In this document: positions 58,321 to 64,000 of the stretch, in pieces
How the letters are laid out: the number at the start of each line of letters is the position of its first letter
Position numbering within the stretch: the first letter of the stretch is position 1
Assembly: GCF_964355755.1 (NCBI RefSeq)
Contig: NC_092673.1
Coordinates: forward strand, 10,609,001 to 10,673,000
Source: Antedon mediterranea
Taxonomy: Eukaryota; Echinodermata; Crinoidea; Comatulida; Antedonidae
Reading direction: 5' to 3'
DNA length: 64,000 nt
Program-made: the position numbers and the translations under genes
The notes under the pieces: generated by a model
Seen by the model: only the letters and a program-made list of their open reading frames with translations
What the model was told of the DNA's origin: nothing
Databases searched by the model: none

Positions 58321-61300
58321 GTATAGAGAGAGAGAGATAGATCAGAAAGAGAGAGATAGATCAGCGAGAAAGAAAGATAGGTCAGCGAGAGAGAGAGATA
58401 GATCAGCGAGAGAGAGATAGATCAGCGAGAGAGAGACAGATCAGCGAGAGAGAGATAGATAGATCTGCGAGAGAGAGATAGATCAACGAGAGAGAGATAG
58501 ATCAGCGAGAGAGAGAGATAGATAGATCAGCGAGAGAGAGAGATAGATCAGAGAGAGATAGATCAGCGAGAGAGATAGATCAGTGAGAGAGAGATAGATC
58601 AGCGAGAGAGAGATAGATCAGCGAGAGAGAGATAGATCAGCGAGAGAGATAGATCAGCGAGATAGAGATAGATTAGCGAGAGAGAGATAGATAGATCAGC
58701 GAGAGAGATAGATCAGCGAGAGAGAGATAGATCAGCGAGAGAGATAGATAAGCGAGAGAGAGATAGATCAGCGAGAGAGAGAGAGAGAGAGATCAGCGAG
58801 AGAGAGAGAGAGATCAGCGAGAGAGAGATAGATCAGCGAGAGAGAGAGAGAGATAGATCAGCGAGAGAGAGAGATAGATCAGCGAGAGAGAGAGAGAGAG
58901 AGATCAGCGAGAGAGAGATAGATCAGCAAGAGAGAGATAGATCAGCGAGAGAGAGACAGATCAGCGAGAGAGAGATAGATAGATCTGCGAGAGAGAGATA
59001 GATCAACGAGAGAGAGATAGATCAGCGAGAGAGAGAGATAGATAGATCAGCGAGAGAGAGAGATAGATCAGAGAGAGATAGATCAGCGAGAGAGATAGAT
59101 CAGTGAGAGAGAGATAGATCAGCGAGAGAGAGATAGATCAGCGAGAGAGAGATAGATCAGCGAGAGAGATAGATCAGCGAGATAGAGATAGATTAGCGAG
59201 AGAGAGATAGATAGATCAGCGAGAGAGATAGATCAGCGAGAGAGAGATAGATCAGCGAAAGAGATAGATAAGCGAGAGAGAGATAGATCAGCGAGAGAGA
59301 GAGAGAGAGATCAGCGAGAGAGAGAGAGAGAGAGATCAGCGAGAGAGAGATAGATCAGCGAGAGAGTGAGAGAGATAGATCAGCGAGAGAGAGAGATAGA
59401 TCAGCGAGAGAGAGAGAGAGAGATCAGCGAGAGAGAGATAGATCAGCGAGAGAGAGAGATAGATCAGCGAGAGAGAGAGAGATAGATCAGCGAGAGAGAG
59501 ATAGATCAGCGAGAGAGAGAGATAGATCAGCGAGAGAGAGATAGATCAGCGAGAGAGAGATAGATCAGAGAGAGAGAGAGATCTAGATCAGCGAGAGAGA
59601 GAGAGAGATAGATCAGCGAGAGAGAGAGAGAGAGATCAGCGAGAGAGAGATAGAGAGATAGATCAGCAAGAGCGAGATAGATCAGCGAGAGAGAGATAGA
59701 TCAGGGAGAGAGAGACAGATCAGCGAGAGAGATATAGATCAGCGAGAGAGAGATAGATCAGCGAGAGAGAGATAGATCAGCGAGAGAGAGATAGATCAGT
59801 GAGAGAGAGATAGATCAGCGAGAGAGAGAGATATATCAGCGAGAGAGAGATAGATCAGCGAGAGAGAGATAGATCAGCAAGAGAGAGATAGATCAGCGAG
59901 AGAGAGATAGATCAGCGAGAGAGAGATAGATCAGCGAGAGCGAGATAGATCAGCGAGAGAGATAGATCAGCGAGAGAGAGAGATAGATCAGCGAGAGAGA
60001 GATAGATCAGCGAGAGAGAGAGAGAGAGATCAGCGAGAGAGAGAGAGAGAGATCAGCGAGAGAGAGATAGATCAGCGAGAGAGATAGAGAAAGATCAGCG
60101 AGAGAGATAGATCAGCGAGCGAGAGAGATAGATCAGCGAGAGAGAGATAGATCAGCGAGAGAGAGAGAGATAGATCAGCGAGAGAGAGAGAGAGAGATAG
60201 ATCAGCGAGAGAGAGAGATAGATCAGCGAGAGAGATAGATTAGCGAGAGAGAGATAGATCAGCGAGAGGGAGAGAGAGAGAGATCAGCGAGAGAGAGATA
60301 GATCAGCGAGAGATAGATAAATCAGCGAGAGAGAGATAGATAGATCAGCGAGAGAGAGATAGATAGATCAGCGAGAGAGAGATAGATAGATAGATCAGCG
60401 AGAGAGAGATAGATAGATCAGCGAGAGAGAGAGATAGATAGATCAGCGAGAGAGAGATAGATCAGCGAGAGAGAGAGAGATAGATCAGCGAGAGAGAGAG
60501 ATAGATCAGCGAGAGAGAGAGATAGATCAGAAAGAGAGAGATAGATCAGCGAGAGAGAGAGATAGATCAGCGAGAGAGAGATAGATCAGCGAGAGAGAGA
60601 GATAGATCAGCGAGAGTGAGATAGATCAGCGAGAGAGAGATAGATCAGCGAGAGAGAGATAGATCAGCGAGAGAGAGAGAAAGAGAGAGATAGATCAGCG
60701 AGAGAGAGATAGATCAGCGAGAGAGAGAGAGAGAGAGAGATAGATCAGCGAGAGAGAGAGATAGGTCAGCGAGAGAGAGAGAGATAGATCAGCGAGAGAG
60801 AGATAGATAGATCAGCGAGAGAGAGATAGATCAACGAGAGAGAGATAGATCAGCGAGAGAGAGATAGATAGATCAGCGAGAGAGAGAGATAGATGAGCGA
60901 GAGAGAGATAGATAGATCAGCGAGAGATAGATAGATCAGCAAGAGAGAGATAGATAGATCAGCGAGAGAGGGATAGATAGATCAGCGAGAGAGAGATAGA
61001 TCAGCGAGAGAGAGATAGATAGATCAGCGACAGAGAGATAGATCAGCGAGAGAGAGATAGATAGATCAGCGAGAGAGAGATAGATCAGCGAGAGAGAGAT
61101 AGATAGATCAGCGAGAGAGAGATAGATCAGCGAGAGAGAGATAGATCAGCGAGAGATAGATAGATCAGCGAGAGAGAGAGATAGATCAGCGAGAGAGAGA
61201 GATCAGCGAGAGAGAGATAGATCAGCGAGAGAGAGATAGATCAGCGAGAGATAGATAGATCAGCGAGAGAGATAGATCAGCAAGAGAGAGATAGATCAAC

Positions 61301-62314
61301 GAGAGAGAGATAGATCAGCGAGAGATAGATAGATCAGCGAGAGAGAGATAGATAGATCAGCGAGAGAAAGATAGATAGATCAGCGAGAGAGAGATAGATA
61401 GATCAGCGAGAGAGAGATAGATAGATCAGCGAGAGAGAGATAGGTAGATCAGCGAGAGACAGATAGATAGATCAGCGAGAGACAGATAGATAGATCAGCG
61501 AGAGACAGATAGATAGATCAGCGAGAGAGAGAGAGAGAGAGAGATAGATCAGCGAGAGAGAGAGAGAGAGAGAGAGATAGATCAGCGAGATAGAGAGATA
61601 GATCAGCGAGAGTGATAGATCAGCGAGAAAGAGATAGATCAGCGAGATAGAGATAGATCAGCGAGAGAGAGATAGATCAGCGAGAGAAAGATAAATCAGC
61701 GAGAGAGAGATAGATCAGCGAGAGAGAGATAAATCAGCGAGAGAGAGATAGATCAGCGAGAGAGAGATAGATAGATCAGCGAGAGAAAGATAGATCAGCA
61801 AAAGATAGATAGATCAGCGAGAGAAAGATAGATCAGCGAGAGAGAGATAGATCAGAAGGCGAGAGATAGGTCAGCGAGAGATAGATAGATCAGCGAGAGG
61901 GAGAGAGAGAGAGATCAGCGAGAGAGAGATAGATCAGCGAGAGATAGATAAATCAGCGAGAGAGAGATAGATAAATCAGCGAGCGAGAGAGATAGATAGA
62001 TCAGCGAGAGAGAGATAGATAGATCAGCGAGAGAGAGATAGATAGATCAGCGAGAGAGAGAGATAGATAGATCAGCGAGAGAGAGAGAGATAGATCAGCG
62101 AGAGAGAGAGAGAGATAAATCAGCGAGAGAGAGATAGATCAGCGAGAGAGAGAGATAGATCAGAAAGAGAGAGATAGATCAGCGAGAGAGAGAGATAGAT
62201 CAGCGAGAGAGAGATAGATCAGCGAGAGAGAGATAGATCAGCGAGAGTGAGATAGATCAGCGAGAGAGAGATAGATCAGCGAGAGAGAGATAGATCAGCG
62301 AGAGAGAGATAGAT

Positions 62315-62354
<40 letters not shown>

Positions 62355-63249
62355 TCAGCGAGAGAGAGATAGATCAGCGAGAGAGAGAGAGAGAGAGATA
62401 GATCAGCGAGAAACAGAGATAGGTCAGCGAGAGAGAGAGAGATAGATCAGCGAGAGAGAGATAGATCAGCGAGAGAGAGAGACAGATCAGCGAGAGAGAG
62501 ATAGATAGATCAGCGAGAGAGAGATAGATCAACGAGAGAGAGATAGATCAGCGAGAGAGAGATAGATAGATCAGCGAGAGAGAGATAGATGAGCGAGAGA
62601 GAGATAGATAGATCAGCGAGAGATAGATAGATCAGCGAGAGAGAGATAGATAGATCAGCGAGAGAAAGATAGATAGATCAGCGAGAGAGATAGATCAGCG
62701 AGAGAGAGATAGATCAGCGAGAGAGAGATAGATAGATCAGCGAGAGAGAGATAGATCAGCGAGGGAGAGATAGATCAGCGAGAGAGAGATAGATAGATCA
62801 GCGAGAGAGAGATAGATCAGCGAGAGAGAGATAGATCAGCGAGAGATAGATAGATCAGCGAGAGAGAGAGATAGATCAGTGAGAGAGAGATAGATCAGCG
62901 AGAGAGAGAGATCAGCGAGAGAGAGATAGATCAGCGAGAGAGAGATAGATCAGCGAGAGATAGATAGATCAGCGAGAGAGATAGATCAGCGAGAGAGAGA
63001 TAGATCAACGAGAGAGAGATAGATCAGCGAGAGATAGATAGATCAGCGAGAGAGAGATAGATAGATCAGCGAGAGAAAGATAGATAGATCAGCGAGAGAG
63101 AGATAGATAGATCAGCGAGAGAGAGATAGATAGATCAGCGAGAGAGAGATAGGTAGATCAGCGAGAGACAGATAGATAGATCAGCGAGAGACAGATAGAT
63201 AGATCAGCGAGAGACAGATAGATAGATCAGCAAGGGAGAGATAGATAGA

Positions 63250-63328
<79 letters not shown>

Positions 63329-64000
63329 AGCGAGAGAGAGAGAGAGATAGATCAGCGAGATAGAGAGATAGATCAGCGAGAGTGATAGATCAGCGAGAAA
63401 GAGATAGATCAGCGAGATAGAGATAGATCAGCGAGAGAGAGATAGATCAGCGAGAGAAAGATAAATCAGCGAGAGAGAGATAGATCAGCGAGAGAGAGAT
63501 AAATCAGCGAGAGAGAGATAGATCAGCGAGAGAGAGATAGATAGATCAACGAGAGAGAGATAGATCAGCGAGAGATAGATAGATCAGCGAGAGAGAGATA
63601 GATCAGCGAGAGAGAGATAGATCAGAAGGCGAGAGATAGGTCAGCGAGAGAGAGATAGATCAGCGAGAGATAGATCAGCGAGAGATAGATAGATCAGCGA
63701 GAGATAGATAGATCAGCGAGAGAGAGATAGATCAGCGAGAGAGAGATAGATCAACGAGAGAGAGATAGATCAACGAGAGATAGATAGATCAGCTAGAGAG
63801 AGAGATAGATAGATAGATCAGCGAGAGAGAGATAGATAGATAAGCGAGAGAGAGAGATAGATAAGCGAGAGAAAGAGAGAGATAGATAGATCAGCGAGAC
63901 AGATAGATAGATCAGCGAGAGAGATAGATAGATCAGCGAGAGAGAGATAGATCAGCGAGAGAGATAGATCAGCGAGAGAGAGATAGATCAGCGAGAGAGA
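58321..64000. repeat. GA/GATA-rich array of 18-20-bp units, continuing past the window
   Basis: Units of the form GAGAGAGATAGATCAGC repeated for 5.7 kb, with variable numbers of GA and GATA. Larger repeats are present. A rare AGATCTGCGA word at 58461 and 58981 marks a 520-bp unit. ATCAGAAGGCGAGAGATAGG at 61851 and 63621 marks one of about 1.77 kb. A long pure GA run lies at about 63257-63327. No genes. The abrupt switch from the 42-bp array at 58320 suggests the two arrays abut directly. Confidence 0.95.

Overview
This is eukaryotic genomic DNA, almost certainly from an animal. It has no operons or prokaryotic signals. Instead it has GT-AG introns, LINE retrotransposons, a tRNA-derived SINE, a DNA transposon with inverted ends, satellites and microsatellites. 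The AT-rich composition, tracts rich in TAGGCCTA/CTAGGC (7.8-8.2 kb, scattered at 31.9-32.7 kb), and the mix of CR1/L2-like and Tx1/L1-like LINEs with a DIRS/Crypton-type recombinase fit a marine invertebrate. An echinoderm or other invertebrate deuterostome is my best guess, but this is inference only.

Layout. (1) 1-3.4 kb: two identical 279-bp segments flanking a block of satellite, then a 44-bp minisatellite and a decayed tyrosine-recombinase gene on the minus strand. (2) 3.4-8.9 kb: a CR1/L2-like LINE sitting inside the satellite. It is broken by an antisense LINE fragment, a 32-bp palindrome, and a 984-bp insert carrying the first exon of a MADF/Myb-like gene; the insert is flanked by a 116-bp direct duplication of LINE sequence. 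(3) 8.9-45.4 kb: about 34 kb of an AT-rich satellite with an approximately 87-bp monomer, organised in higher-order repeats of about 0.9 kb and about 5.1 kb. It is interrupted by four copies of one SINE (25.5-29.2 kb) and by a 2142-bp DNA transposon with a 4-bp target duplication (31.1-33.2 kb). (4) 46.1-56.9 kb: a multi-exon gene of a family I cannot name, ending in a BRCT domain. A near full-length 6.7-kb Tx1/L1-like LINE has landed in its fifth exon, leaving a 15-bp target duplication. (5) 57.0-58.3 kb: a 42-bp minisatellite. (6) 58.3-64.0 kb: a GA/GATA-rich array of 18-20-bp units that runs off the window.

The most interesting object is the gene at 46.1-56.9 kb. Splice phases match at three introns, and the reading frame resumes exactly on the far side of the LINE. 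It must therefore have been a real protein of roughly 950 residues. It is now damaged by at least two frameshifts, one in-frame stop and the LINE. Most other open frames in the window are by-products of repeats whose unit length is a multiple of three. No CRISPR array, rRNA gene or intact tRNA gene was seen.
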